Notes: generated by a model from the letters alone, not told the origin. DNA of 8,116 bases from Arthrobacter sp. (GCA_025464545.1 JAODMA010000224.1:1-8116); one strand, 5' to 3'; counted from the stretch's first letter, positions 1 to 6,395 are shown. Program-made: numbers and translations.

Positions 1-443
1 CGCAGCAGATAGTGGGCGATGACGCGGTCCACCGGACTTTCTCCGACCAGGGCCAAAGCGGAGGCAGCTATGGAGGAGACGTAGATCTGCCGTGCCTCGA
101 CGCTGACTCCGACGACTCCGGTAAGGACAAGCATCACCGGTACACGCCTGCCGTGGGCAAGGGCACGGACGGCCGCCCCGGCTACCCTCGCTTCGGCGCC
201 GGCGATTTCCTCGTTGGGGGGCAGCGTGACTTGTACGATTCCGCTGTCGAGGACGCGCACCCCGATAGGGCCGGCCACACCGGCGGTTCCCGCCACACCT
301 GCGATCCCCACGACGCCGGCCGTCGCAGCACCGGCCATCACGACGCCGGTGATCGTCTCAGGACCAGGCGCCGCAGGCGAAGCGGCCGACGCCGGATCTT
401 CCGGGAGCCGTTCATCGGGCGCGGTGAGGGCTTCAACTGTCAT
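1..443 (-). CDS. DUF7793-like (STAS-fold type) small protein, C-terminus missing
   Basis: The gene starts at ATG 443-441 and runs off the left edge, leaving 147 codons. The only in-frame codons upstream before a stop (TGA near 509-511) contain no start, so ATG 443 is well supported, although no clear Shine-Dalgarno is visible. Residues 62-147 look like an alpha/beta domain: GVRVLDSGIVQVTLPP, then an Arg-rich AVRALAHGRRVP turn, VMLVLTGVVGVSVEAR, and finally ALVGESPVDRVIAHYLL. From memory of the family, the SPVDRV tail is typical of small actinobacterial proteins labelled DUF7793, distantly like STAS/anti-sigma-antagonist domains. No biochemical role is established. Residues 1-32 are Pro/Ala/Glu-rich. 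Residues 33-61 are almost only Ala, Gly, Val, Thr and Ile, and could be a flexible linker or a hydrophobic segment. The family call is moderate; the reading frame is firm. Confidence 0.65.
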   Translation of the reverse strand, partial: MTVEALTAPDERLPEDPASAASPAAPGPETITGVVMAGAATAGVVGIAGVAGTAGVAGPIGVRVLDSGIVQVTLPPNEEIAGAEARVAGAAVRALAHGRRVPVMLVLTGVVGVSVEARQIYVSSIAASALALVGESPVDRVIAHYLL

Positions 444-518
444 CGGACGGCAGTTCCACGGCGTCGGTCCCCGAAGGCAGTCGCTGCATCTGGACGCGGC
501 GAGGCTAGCTGATCAAAC

Positions 519-543
519 ATTTCGTCCCCATAGACTACGAAAT
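519..543. repeat. Inverted repeat, 7-bp arms with 11-bp spacer
   Basis: ATTTCGT (519-525) and ACGAAAT (537-543) are exact reverse complements around an 11-base centre. The repeat lies 76 bases upstream of the DUF7793-like start, so it could be an operator or a leader hairpin. Arms this short may also occur by chance. Confidence 0.4.
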
Positions 544-569
544 CGGCAACCCGGCATGCGCTAGAGACT

Positions 570-606
570 GCTCGCGCACGAGCCACCGGAACATTCCGGT
601 GCGTGC
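570..606. repeat. Two back-to-back hairpins upstream of the DUF7793-like gene
   Basis: GCTCG (570-574), loop CGCA, CGAGC (579-583) makes a 5-bp hairpin. It is followed with no gap by CACCGGAA (584-591), CA, TTCCGGTG (594-601), a perfect 8-bp inverted repeat with a 2-base centre. In addition GCACG (576-580) can pair with CGTGC (602-606). That would extend the second stem to 13 bp across an AGC bulge, but it would disrupt the first hairpin. The second repeat has the form of a dimeric repressor site. As RNA, the set offers two mutually exclusive folds. Neither function is shown. Confidence 0.6.
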
Positions 607-762
607 CCTCATGATAATGCAAGCCCACACGCTTGTGAGGCATACGACACCAAACGTTGCGCGGCTGTCATCAGGCGGGTCGCACTCGGTCACCCGACCG
701 TTGGGTTCAGGATGCGATCGGCATTGCAGCGGAGGCACCCACGAACCCCTGCTCCGGCCGGG

Positions 763-1539
763 CTACGCCGGCGCGGCCCCACTCCGCACACGCTGCCGCG
801 CCGCGACCGCACTCCGTACGCGCTGGGCGACCACCAGGCCCGCTGCAGCCATGCCGATGGTAATCGGGTACCCCATCAGCCGCTCCAGGGTTCCCGGCTC
901 CGGCACCGCCATCCGAGTCATTCCACCCGTGATGACCGCACCCAGGGACACGCCGCCGCAGGCCAGAATGAACCAGCCCAGCGCCGTCTGCCGGACCCAG
1001 AGCCAGCCCAGGACCAGCAGGGCCAACGCCCCGGCCACGAAATACATCACCGCCCCCACGCCATGCCAGCCGGACCCTGCATCCTCGGGCACCAGGCCCA
1101 CAATGACCGTGCCGGCCCCGGCGGTGGAACTGAGCAGTCGCGCAGCCAGAGCGGTGCGCGACTGCGAGCGCCGACCCGGGCTCAGCAGGATCCGGGCGCC
1201 TGCGCGCGCGGCGACACCGATCAGGGCCGAACTCAAGAGCACAGCCCCGACCATCATCCCGACGCCCTGCACCACAAACGAGGCGTTCATCAGCAGGTGG
1301 GCGGGTGAGCACACGTCCCGGCCGTCGAACACACCGCAGCCCACGGCGCCGAGATCGCTGATGTAGTCCGTCCGGCGGCTGTAGGGTTGCTGCCCCGTCC
1401 ACGCTCCAATCACGGCCGCCTCGGCCACGAAATACTGCAGCACGCTAAGCAGGGCGAGTGCTCCAATGTAGAACCTGGTGGACGCCACATCCGGGATGTA
1501 GAGGATGTCTTCCGATGTGGCCGAGCCTGGGGCTGTCAT
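763..1539 (-). CDS. DUF998 family polytopic membrane protein
   Basis: This is a 258-residue integral membrane protein. About six hydrophobic helices are visible at roughly 22-45, 81-108, 131-150, 159-182, 186-206 and 218-239, with a charged Arg/Ala-rich tail in the cytoplasm. Conserved-looking family features are the PYSRRTDYISDLGA segment after helix 1 (52-65), HLLMNASFVVQG in helix 2 (81-92), and VGLVPED (147-153) before a His at 159. These match DUF998, a family of unknown function found widely in bacteria and archaea. The frame stays open further upstream across the opposite-strand tRNA, but ATG 1539 is the first in-frame ATG outside the tRNA and gives a normal family length. No clear Shine-Dalgarno precedes it; AAGGTGAG lies about 23 bases too far upstream. 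The gene is divergent from the tRNA-Arg with an 87-base gap. No substrate or reaction can be assigned. Confidence 0.8.
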   Translation of the reverse strand: MTAPGSATSEDILYIPDVASTRFYIGALALLSVLQYFVAEAAVIGAWTGQQPYSRRTDYISDLGAVGCGVFDGRDVCSPAHLLMNASFVVQGVGMMVGAVLLSSALIGVAARAGARILLSPGRRSQSRTALAARLLSSTAGAGTVIVGLVPEDAGSGWHGVGAVMYFVAGALALLVLGWLWVRQTALGWFILACGGVSLGAVITGGMTRMAVPEPGTLERLMGYPITIGMAAAGLVVAQRVRSAVAARQRVRSGAAPA

Positions 1540-1593
1540 GCCAAGAGCGTAGTACGGGCGCTCACCTTGTATGCTTAGATCCGTGCCCGAACG

Positions 1594-1612
1594 GGCCGGC
1601 CAACGGCCGGTC
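1594..1612 (+). repeat. Hairpin in the leader of tRNA-Arg
   Basis: CCGGCC (1596-1601), loop AAC, GGCCGG (1605-1610) is a perfect 6-bp stem, extended by a G-T and a G-C pair to 1594/1612. A second option, GCCC GAAC GGGC (1585-1596), overlaps it. The hairpin lies between the likely -10 of the tRNA promoter (TATGCT, 1570-1575, with no good -35) and the mature 5' end at 1627. It may help RNase processing or simply reflect GC-rich sequence. Confidence 0.45.
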
Positions 1613-1626
1613 AGCGCGGACGCCCC

Positions 1627-1699
1627 GCCCTCGTAGCTCAGTGGATAGAGCACGGCTCTCCTAAAGCCGGTGTCGTTGGTTCGATTCCAATCGAGGGCA
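1627..1699 (+). tRNA. tRNA-Arg, anticodon CCU
   Basis: The 73-nt cloverleaf is complete. The acceptor stem is GCCCTCG (1627-1633) with CGAGGGC (1692-1698) and the discriminator is A (1699). The D-stem is GCTC/GAGC, the anticodon stem CGGCT/AGCCG encloses loop CTCCTAA with anticodon CCT, and the T-arm GTTGG-TTCGATT-CCAAT has one G-T pair. It decodes AGG, a rare Arg codon in high-GC actinobacteria. The 3' CCA is not encoded (the next bases are CTT), so tRNA nucleotidyltransferase must add it. tRNA-Arg genes are common integration sites, but no integrase or duplicated 3' end is seen here. The next gene starts at base 1701, leaving no room for a terminator, so tRNA and mRNA are probably cotranscribed. 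Confidence 0.95.
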
Positions 1700-1700
1700 C

Positions 1701-2195
1701 TTGAATTCGCCAGCATCGGGCACCGCTCCGGACTTCGACCTTCGCGCCTACCTGCAGGGCAACTGGAGCGTGGATCGAACCCTGCTGGACCGGTCCACCG
1801 GCGCCCGCGGAACCTTCACCGGCGTCGTGCGCTACAGTGCGGTGACCGGTCCGGACGACGACGGCGTCCTCCACTTCCGTGAGGAAGGCACCGTTGTCTG
1901 GACGACTTCCGGCGGCGCGCCGTTCACCGCACCGGCCAGCAGGGAGTATCTGCTCCGCCCCTCCGGTTCCCGCGACACGATGGACATGTTCTTTCCCGAC
2001 GGCCGCCCCTTCCACCGCATGGGGTTCGGCGCGGACAGCAGCTACGCACAGCACTGGTGCGATCCGGACAGCTACCGGGTGAGCTACACCCTGATCGGGC
2101 CAGACGAATTCCGCTACCGCTGGGACGTCACTGGCCCGGCCAAGGATCAGCGGCTCGAATCAGTGCTGCGCCGCGTTCCAGGCCCGGACGCGTGA
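1701..2195 (+). CDS. DUF6314 family protein
   Basis: This 164-residue soluble protein fits DUF6314 in length and motif order: YLQGNWSVDR (17-26) and RGTFTGVVRY (36-45), EEGTVVW (61-67), MFFPDGRPFH (96-105) and HWCDPDSYR (118-126). The alternating beta pattern suggests a small lipocalin-like barrel; no function is established. The start is TTG at 1701. The frame closes upstream at TAA 1662-1664 inside the tRNA and contains no other start, and the next possible one (GTG at V24) would cut the conserved NWSVDR strand. The only Shine-Dalgarno-like run, GAGGG at 1693-1697, is part of the tRNA acceptor stem and just three bases away. If the tRNA is processed, the mRNA becomes nearly leaderless. Its stop overlaps the GTG start of the Nudix gene (GTGA), which implies translational coupling and perhaps a shared pathway. 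Confidence 0.8.
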   Translation: MNSPASGTAPDFDLRAYLQGNWSVDRTLLDRSTGARGTFTGVVRYSAVTGPDDDGVLHFREEGTVVWTTSGGAPFTAPASREYLLRPSGSRDTMDMFFPDGRPFHRMGFGADSSYAQHWCDPDSYRVSYTLIGPDEFRYRWDVTGPAKDQRLESVLRRVPGPDA

Positions 2196-2596
2196 ACGCG
2201 CTCATCGTGGTCTCCGCCGTCTGCGTCTTCGACGACACCGGGCGCCTCCTGACCGTCCGGAAACGCGGCACGGACAAGTTCATGCATCCCGGTGGCAAGC
2301 CCGAGGCTGGCGAGAGCCCGGCGCAGACGGCGTCCCGGGAGCTTGCGGAAGAGGTTGGGATCGTGCTGGCACCGGAGGCATTGGCGCTGCTGGGCATCTG
2401 GCTCGCCGACGCCGCCAACGAGGCGGCCACCCAAATTGAGGCCACGGTCTTCACCGCGCCCGGCGTCTGGAGCGCCCGGCCCTCCGCGGAGATTGCCGAG
2501 ATCCGTTGGCTGGATCTGGCCGCCGAACTGCCGGATGATCTCGCCCCGCTGCTCACCGACCACGTGTTGCCCGCCCTGACGGCCAGCCGCCGGTAA
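2192..2596 (+). CDS. Nudix hydrolase
   Basis: This 134-residue Nudix-fold pyrophosphohydrolase has a textbook Nudix box at residues 35-57: Gly35, Glu41, Arg49-Glu50, Glu53-Glu54, Gly56, Ile57, matching G-x5-E-x7-R-E-U-x-E-E-x-G-U. These Glu residues bind the Mg2+ used to cleave a nucleoside diphosphate linked to another group (X). The N-terminal strand VVSAVCVFDDTGRLLTVRKR and HPGGK before the box are typical of MutT-like members that clean up damaged nucleotides or hydrolyse ADP-ribose-type compounds. The exact substrate cannot be read from sequence. GTG 2192 is chosen because it makes a 4-base overlap with the DUF6314 stop and places the first beta strand directly at the N-terminus. The frame is open further upstream, but that part is a shadow of DUF6314. 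It appears to be the last gene of the tRNA-linked unit, since the next gene converges. Confidence 0.92.
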   Translation: MNALIVVSAVCVFDDTGRLLTVRKRGTDKFMHPGGKPEAGESPAQTASRELAEEVGIVLAPEALALLGIWLADAANEAATQIEATVFTAPGVWSARPSAEIAEIRWLDLAAELPDDLAPLLTDHVLPALTASRR

Positions 2597-2622
2597 CCAT
2601 CCTCCGCGGGCCTTCGGCTCCG

Positions 2623-2640
2623 GCCCCGAATTTCCGGGGC
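2623..2640. terminator. GC-rich hairpin between convergent genes
   Basis: GCCCCG (2623-2628), loop AATTTC, CGGGGC (2635-2640) forms a 6-bp stem. It lies 27 bases after the Nudix stop, and its last base lies in the stop codon of the converging ABC exporter. A second GC-rich pairing GGGCC/GGCCC is possible just left of it (about 2608-2626). No T-tract follows on either strand, so it would be a non-canonical or bidirectional terminator, as often seen in actinobacteria. Confidence is moderate. Confidence 0.5.
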
Positions 2641-4553
2641 TAGTGTTCCGGGACAGCCTCTTCGGCCACAGCTGTCGCCTCGGCGAACTGGGTCCGGTAC
2701 AGCTCCGCGTAGCGACCGTCCGCGGCGAGCAGCTCGGTGTGGGTTCCCCGCTCCACAATGGCACCGTCCTCCACCACCAGGATGGCGTCGGCGGCGCGGA
2801 TCGTGGAGAGCCGGTGCGCGATCACGACGGCGGTGCGGCCTTCCAGGGCGGCCCCGAGGGCCTCCTGCACCGCCGCTTCGTTGGTGGAGTCCAGTGCGGC
2901 CGTGGCCTCGTCCAGGATCACCACGCGCGGCTGCGCGATCAGCAGGCGGGCGATGGTCAGGCGCTGCCGTTCGCCGCCGGAGAGCCGGTACCCGCGCTCG
3001 CCCACCACGGTGTCCAGGCCATCAGGCAGGGACCGGATCATGTATTCGAGCCGGGCGCGGCGCAGCACGTCCCACATCTGCTCCTCGGTGGCGTCCGGGC
3101 GGGCCAGGCGCAGGTTGGAGGCGATGCTTTCGTGGAACAAGTGCCCGTCCTGCGTCACCATGCCGAGAGTCTGGCGCATTGAATCGAACGTGAGGTCCCG
3201 GACGTCCACGCCGGTGCCGGGCCCGGTGCCGCCGAAGCGGACTGCACCGGAATCGACGTCGTACAGCCGCGAAAGCAGCTGCGCGATAGTCGACTTGCCG
3301 GCGCCCGAGGAGCCCACGAGGGCCACGGTCTGGCCGGGTTCGACCCGGAAGCTGATTCCGTGCAGCACCTCTTCGCCACCGCGGGTGTCCAGGGTGGACA
3401 CGTCCTCGAGTGAGGCGAGCGAGACCTTGTCCGCCGAAGGGTAGGCGAAGCGGACGTCATCGAACTCGACCGAGAGCGGGCCGGGCGGCGAGGTCACCGC
3501 GTCCGGCTTCTGCTGGATAAGCGGTTTGAGGTCCAGGATCTCAAAGACCCGTTCGAAGCTGACCAGTGCACTCATGATCTCCACCCGGGCGTTGGAGAGC
3601 GCAGTGAGCGGCGCATAGAGGCGCGTCAGGAGCAACGCCAGAACGACGACGTCGCCGGCCGCCAGTTGCCCGGCGAGCGCCAGCCAGCCGCCCAGGCCAT
3701 AGACGAGGGCCAGGGCGAGGGCCGAGACGAGCGTCAGGGCGGTCACGAAGGTGAATTGCAGCATCGCCGTGCGTACGCCGATGTCCCGGACCCGTCCGGC
3801 CCGGACGGCGAATTCGCGGGACTCCTCGTCCGGGCGGCCGAAGAGCTTGACCAGGGTCGCGCCGGGGGCGGAGAACCGCTCCGTCATCTGCGTGCCCATG
3901 GCAGCGTTGTGCTCTGCGGCCTCCCGGCGCAGGTCGGCCAGCTTGGAGCCCATCCGGCGGGCGGGGATCAGGAAGATCGGTAGCAGGATCATGGCCAGCA
4001 CCGTCACCAGCCAGGATTTGCCCAGCATCACAACCAGCGTCAGCGCGAGGGCCACCACGTTGCTGACGACCCCGGAAAGGGTGCCCGCGAAGGCGGACTG
4101 CGCGCCAATCACGTCGTTGTTCAGCCGGCTGACCAGGGCCCCGGTGCGGGTGCGGGTGAAGAAGGCGATCGGCATCTTCTGCACGTGGTCGAAGACCTTG
4201 GTGCGCAGGTCCACGATCACGCCCTCGCCAATAATGGAGGACAGCCAGCGCGTCACCAGCCCCAGCCCCGCTTCAGCGACGGCCACGATTGCGATCAGCA
4301 CCGCGAGCCAGACCACCGTTCCGGTCTCCGCGCGGGCGATGATCGCATCGACCACCTGGCCGGCGAGGACCGGGGTGGCAACGGCCAGGACGGCCATCAC
4401 GATCGACAGCAGCACGAAGGCGATCAGCTTTCCCTTGTGCGGACGGGCAAAGCTGAACACACGCTTGAGGGTTTCCTTTGAGAACGGCTTGGAGCCGCTC
4501 GAGGCGCGTGTGATGTTGTAGAGGGAGCTCCAGGCCACCCGGTCCATGCTCAT
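2640..4553 (-). CDS. ABC exporter half-transporter (fused membrane and ATPase domains)
   Basis: This 637-residue protein has an N-terminal six-helix exporter domain (about 30-330; helices near 43-64, 81-105, 155-177, 180-200, 265-288, 290-312) and a C-terminal ATPase. Visible motifs are Walker A GSSGAGKST (414-422), Q-loop Gln468, signature LSGGERQR (524-531), Walker B VVILDEA (544-550), D-loop ALD (553-555) and switch His580. All catalytic residues are present. It should act as a homodimer in the cytoplasmic membrane and export drugs or lipids with ATP; the substrate is unknown. Between the first ATPase strand (FAYPS) and EVLHGISF is an insertion of about 22 residues, which I recall as common in actinobacterial members. 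ATG 4553 overlaps the ABC-F stop (ATGA) and has GAAAGG nine bases upstream, so the two proteins are translationally coupled. A heterodimer is not indicated, since no second half-transporter is present. Confidence 0.92.
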   Translation of the reverse strand: MSMDRVAWSSLYNITRASSGSKPFSKETLKRVFSFARPHKGKLIAFVLLSIVMAVLAVATPVLAGQVVDAIIARAETGTVVWLAVLIAIVAVAEAGLGLVTRWLSSIIGEGVIVDLRTKVFDHVQKMPIAFFTRTRTGALVSRLNNDVIGAQSAFAGTLSGVVSNVVALALTLVVMLGKSWLVTVLAMILLPIFLIPARRMGSKLADLRREAAEHNAAMGTQMTERFSAPGATLVKLFGRPDEESREFAVRAGRVRDIGVRTAMLQFTFVTALTLVSALALALVYGLGGWLALAGQLAAGDVVVLALLLTRLYAPLTALSNARVEIMSALVSFERVFEILDLKPLIQQKPDAVTSPPGPLSVEFDDVRFAYPSADKVSLASLEDVSTLDTRGGEEVLHGISFRVEPGQTVALVGSSGAGKSTIAQLLSRLYDVDSGAVRFGGTGPGTGVDVRDLTFDSMRQTLGMVTQDGHLFHESIASNLRLARPDATEEQMWDVLRRARLEYMIRSLPDGLDTVVGERGYRLSGGERQRLTIARLLIAQPRVVILDEATAALDSTNEAAVQEALGAALEGRTAVVIAHRLSTIRAADAILVVEDGAIVERGTHTELLAADGRYAELYRTQFAEATAVAEEAVPEH

Positions 4554-6250
4554 GGATTGTTGCCTTTCGGGGCGGTCTCTCGTCCGCCATGTGGTTCCGG
4601 GGAGGTGTGCCCCAGCAGCTCGGTGACGACGCCGTTGTCCACGTTCCAACGCGCATCCAGGCGCACGTTTTCCAGCAGCCTGCGGTCGTGGGTGACCAGC
4701 AGCAGCGCGCCGTCGTAGCTTTCGAGGGCTTCCTCGAGCTGTTCGATGGCGGGCAGGTCAAGGTGGTTGGTGGGCTCGTCGAGGACGAGCAGGTTCCCGC
4801 CGCGGGCCTGCAGCAGCGCCAAGGCGGCCCGGGTGCGTTCTCCCGGCGAGAGCGAGTCGACCGGGCGGGAGGTGTGGTCGGCCTTGAGCCCGAACTTGGC
4901 CAGCAGGGTGCGGACTTCGGCCGGGGTTCTGTCCGTGAGCACGGCTTCGACGGCGTCGCCCAGCTTCAGCTCGCCGGCCAGCAGCCCGCGGGCCTGGTCA
5001 ATCTCTCCGACGGCCACGGAGGCGCCCATGGAGGCGTCGCCGGAATCGGGCCGCTGGACCCCGAGCAGAAGGCGCAGCAGGGTGGACTTGCCCGCGCCGT
5101 TGGGTCCCGTGATGCCGATCCTTTCACCCGCGTTCAGCTGCAGGTTCACCGGTCCCAGGGTGAAGTCCCCCTGGCGGGCCACGGCGTCGCGCAGCGTCGA
5201 CACGACGGCGCTGGACCGGGGGGCCTGGCCGATGCTGAATTGCAGCTGCCACTCCTTGCGGGGTTCTTCCACCTCTTCGAGGCGAGCGATGCGGGATTCC
5301 ATCTGCCGGACCTTCTGGCCTTGCTTCTCCGACGATTCGGTGCTGGCTGCGCGCCGGATCTTGTCATTGTCCGGGTTTTTCTTCATGGCGTTCCGGACGC
5401 CCTGGGAGCTCCATTCGCGCTGGGTCCGGGCCCGGGAAACGAGGTCCGCTTTGGTGTTCGCGTACTCCTCGAAGCGTTCCCGGGCGTGCCGGCGGGCAAC
5501 CGCTCGTTCCTCCAGGTACGCCTCGTAGCCGCCGTCGTAGACCGCAACGGAGTTTTGGGCCAGGTCCAGTTCCACGATGGTGGTCACGCAGCGGGCCAGG
5601 AATTCGCGGTCGTGGGAGACCAGGACCACGCCGCCGCGCAGGCCCTGGACGAAGGCTTCGAGTTTGGCGAGGCCGTCCAGGTCCAGGTCATTGGTGGGTT
5701 CATCGAGGAGGACGATATCGAAGCGGCTGAGCAGCAGGGCAGCCAGGGCTACCCGGGCGGCCTGGCCGCCGGAGAGCCCGGTCATCCCGGCGTCGGTTCC
5801 CACGTCGAGGCCAAGGTCGGCGAGCACCGGCGGGATGCGGTCCTCGAGGTCGGCGGCGCCGGACGCCATCCAGCGGTCGAAGGCCAGGGAGTAGGCGTCG
5901 TCGGCTCCCGGGGCGCCGGAGCCCAGGGCCTCCGCGGTGGACTCCATCTCCAGGGTGGCCTGGGCGCACCCGGTACGGCGGGCAATGTATCCGCCCACCG
6001 TCTCGCCGGCGACACGTTCGTGTTCCTGCGGCAGCCAGCCCACGAAGGCGTCCGCCGGGGCCAGGCTGACCGTGCCCTCCTGTGGCGAGTCGACGCCGGC
6101 CAGCAACCGGAGCAGGGTGGATTTGCCCGCGCCGTTGGCGCCCACGACGCCGACGACGTCGCCCGGCGCGACTGTCAAAGAAAGTTTTGAGAAAAGCGTG
6201 CGGTGGTCGTGACCACCGGAAAGGTCTTTGGCAACAAGGGTTGCAGTCAT
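4550..6250 (-). CDS. ABC-F family ATPase, likely ribosome protection or translation factor
   Basis: This 566-residue cytosolic protein has two ATPase domains and no membrane helices, the ABC-F layout. Domain 1: Walker A GANGAGKST (37-45), LSGGQ (159-163), Walker B VLLDEP (180-185), His213. Domain 2: Walker A GPNGAGKST (382-390), signature LSPGE (467-471), Walker B LVLDEP (488-493), His521. The charged helical linker (about 245-345, with KKNPDNDK and SEKQGQKVRQMESR) is the tRNA-interaction region that enters the ribosome E site in ABC-F proteins. Known members either rescue stalled ribosomes or remove antibiotics such as macrolides, lincosamides and pleuromutilins. The EttA-type arm insertion in domain 1 is not obvious, which favours the resistance-like group (inference). 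ATG 6250 has GAGAGGA seven bases upstream. The gene heads a two-gene operon with the exporter and has a structured leader, as is common for antibiotic-induced ABC-F genes. Confidence 0.9.
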   Translation of the reverse strand: MTATLVAKDLSGGHDHRTLFSKLSLTVAPGDVVGVVGANGAGKSTLLRLLAGVDSPQEGTVSLAPADAFVGWLPQEHERVAGETVGGYIARRTGCAQATLEMESTAEALGSGAPGADDAYSLAFDRWMASGAADLEDRIPPVLADLGLDVGTDAGMTGLSGGQAARVALAALLLSRFDIVLLDEPTNDLDLDGLAKLEAFVQGLRGGVVLVSHDREFLARCVTTIVELDLAQNSVAVYDGGYEAYLEERAVARRHARERFEEYANTKADLVSRARTQREWSSQGVRNAMKKNPDNDKIRRAASTESSEKQGQKVRQMESRIARLEEVEEPRKEWQLQFSIGQAPRSSAVVSTLRDAVARQGDFTLGPVNLQLNAGERIGITGPNGAGKSTLLRLLLGVQRPDSGDASMGASVAVGEIDQARGLLAGELKLGDAVEAVLTDRTPAEVRTLLAKFGLKADHTSRPVDSLSPGERTRAALALLQARGGNLLVLDEPTNHLDLPAIEQLEEALESYDGALLLVTHDRRLLENVRLDARWNVDNGVVTELLGHTSPEPHGGRETAPKGNNP

Positions 6251-6257
6251 TAGTCCA

Positions 6258-6264
6258 TCCTCTC
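6258..6264 (-). promoter_or_regulatory. Ribosome binding site of the ABC-F gene
   Basis: On the minus strand GAGAGGA reads from 6264 to 6258, seven bases before ATG 6250. The stop codon of the possible leader ORF (TGA 6265-6263) lies inside this site, so a ribosome ending the leader would sit on it. Confidence 0.7.
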
Positions 6265-6346
6265 ACCGCGGCCCAAAACGGGCCCCCTTCAGGAATCCGC
6301 TAACGGCAGTCAACGCCAGCTCCAGCGGCTGAATTCCGCCGGGCAT
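6263..6346 (-). CDS. Possible 27-codon leader peptide of the ABC-F operon
   Basis: On the minus strand an ATG at 6346 opens a frame of 27 codons ending at TGA 6265-6263, within the ABC-F ribosome binding site. The peptide begins MPGGIQPLELALTAVSG and ends FLKGARFGPR. It starts five bases after the large 5' hairpin and contains the GGCCC-GTTTT-GGGCC hairpin (6284-6270) near its end. Against it: there is no good Shine-Dalgarno (only GCGGG within the hairpin arm), and frames of this length are common by chance in GC-rich DNA. In favour: its position in the leader of an ABC-F gene, where regulatory short ORFs are well known. It is a candidate only. Confidence 0.3.
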   Translation of the reverse strand: MPGGIQPLELALTAVSGFLKGARFGPR

Positions 6347-6350
6347 GAAG

Positions 6351-6395
6351 GAACCCGCTGGTCCGGACTTGGGGGGTGTACGGACCAGCGGGTTC
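6351..6395 (-). promoter_or_regulatory. Perfect 15-bp hairpin at the 5' end of the ABC-F transcript
   Basis: GAACCCGCTGGTCCG (6351-6365) and CGGACCAGCGGGTTC (6381-6395) are exact reverse complements around a 15-base loop containing GGGGGG on the plus strand (CCCCCC in the minus-strand RNA). Two more pairs (AC/GT) can form inside after one mismatch. The hairpin starts almost at the predicted minus-strand transcription start (about 6395-6399). It lies about 100 bases before the ABC-F start codon. No U-run follows it (CUUCAUGCC), so it is not a standard intrinsic terminator, though U-poor terminators exist in actinobacteria. Possible roles are attenuation, protection of the mRNA 5' end, or, as DNA, an operator. 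Confidence 0.8.

Larger units (their letters stand above)
444..762. other. Gene-poor interval rich in inverted repeats
   Basis: This 319-base gap lies between two minus-strand genes: the end of the DUF998 gene and the start of the DUF7793-like gene. Short open frames exist on both strands, but their translations are Arg/His/Ala-rich and resemble no protein. What stands out is symmetry: an arm pair at 519-525/537-543, two adjacent hairpins at 570-583 and 584-601, and a small CGGTC/GACCG hairpin at 687-700. I see no convincing sigma-70-type promoter and no T-tract terminator. The downstream minus-strand gene presumably has its promoter and leader here. Confidence 0.6.

Noticed and set aside
440..643. 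Minus-strand 67-codon frame whose TGA overlaps the DUF7793-like ATG
   Set aside because: The ATGA overlap is suggestive of coupling, but the peptide is Arg/His-rich and unlike any protein, no ribosome binding site is seen, and the frame runs through the hairpins at 570-601.
599..1366. Long plus-strand open frame of about 255 codons
   Set aside because: It lies antisense to the DUF998 gene; the translation is Pro/Arg/Thr-rich with no fold-like pattern, as expected for a GC-rich shadow frame.
1540..1716. Upstream extension of the DUF998 frame
   Set aside because: The extension would read antisense through the tRNA-Arg and gives a peptide with no family similarity; ATG 1539 restores the usual length.
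1627..1720. Integration (attachment) site at tRNA-Arg
   Set aside because: No integrase, excisionase or repeated tRNA 3' end is visible, and intact co-linear genes follow the tRNA directly.
4589..6190. Plus-strand open frame of about 530 codons opposite the ABC-F gene
   Set aside because: Such long antisense frames arise from GC-biased third positions. The translation has no recognisable motif, while the minus strand carries every ABC-F motif.
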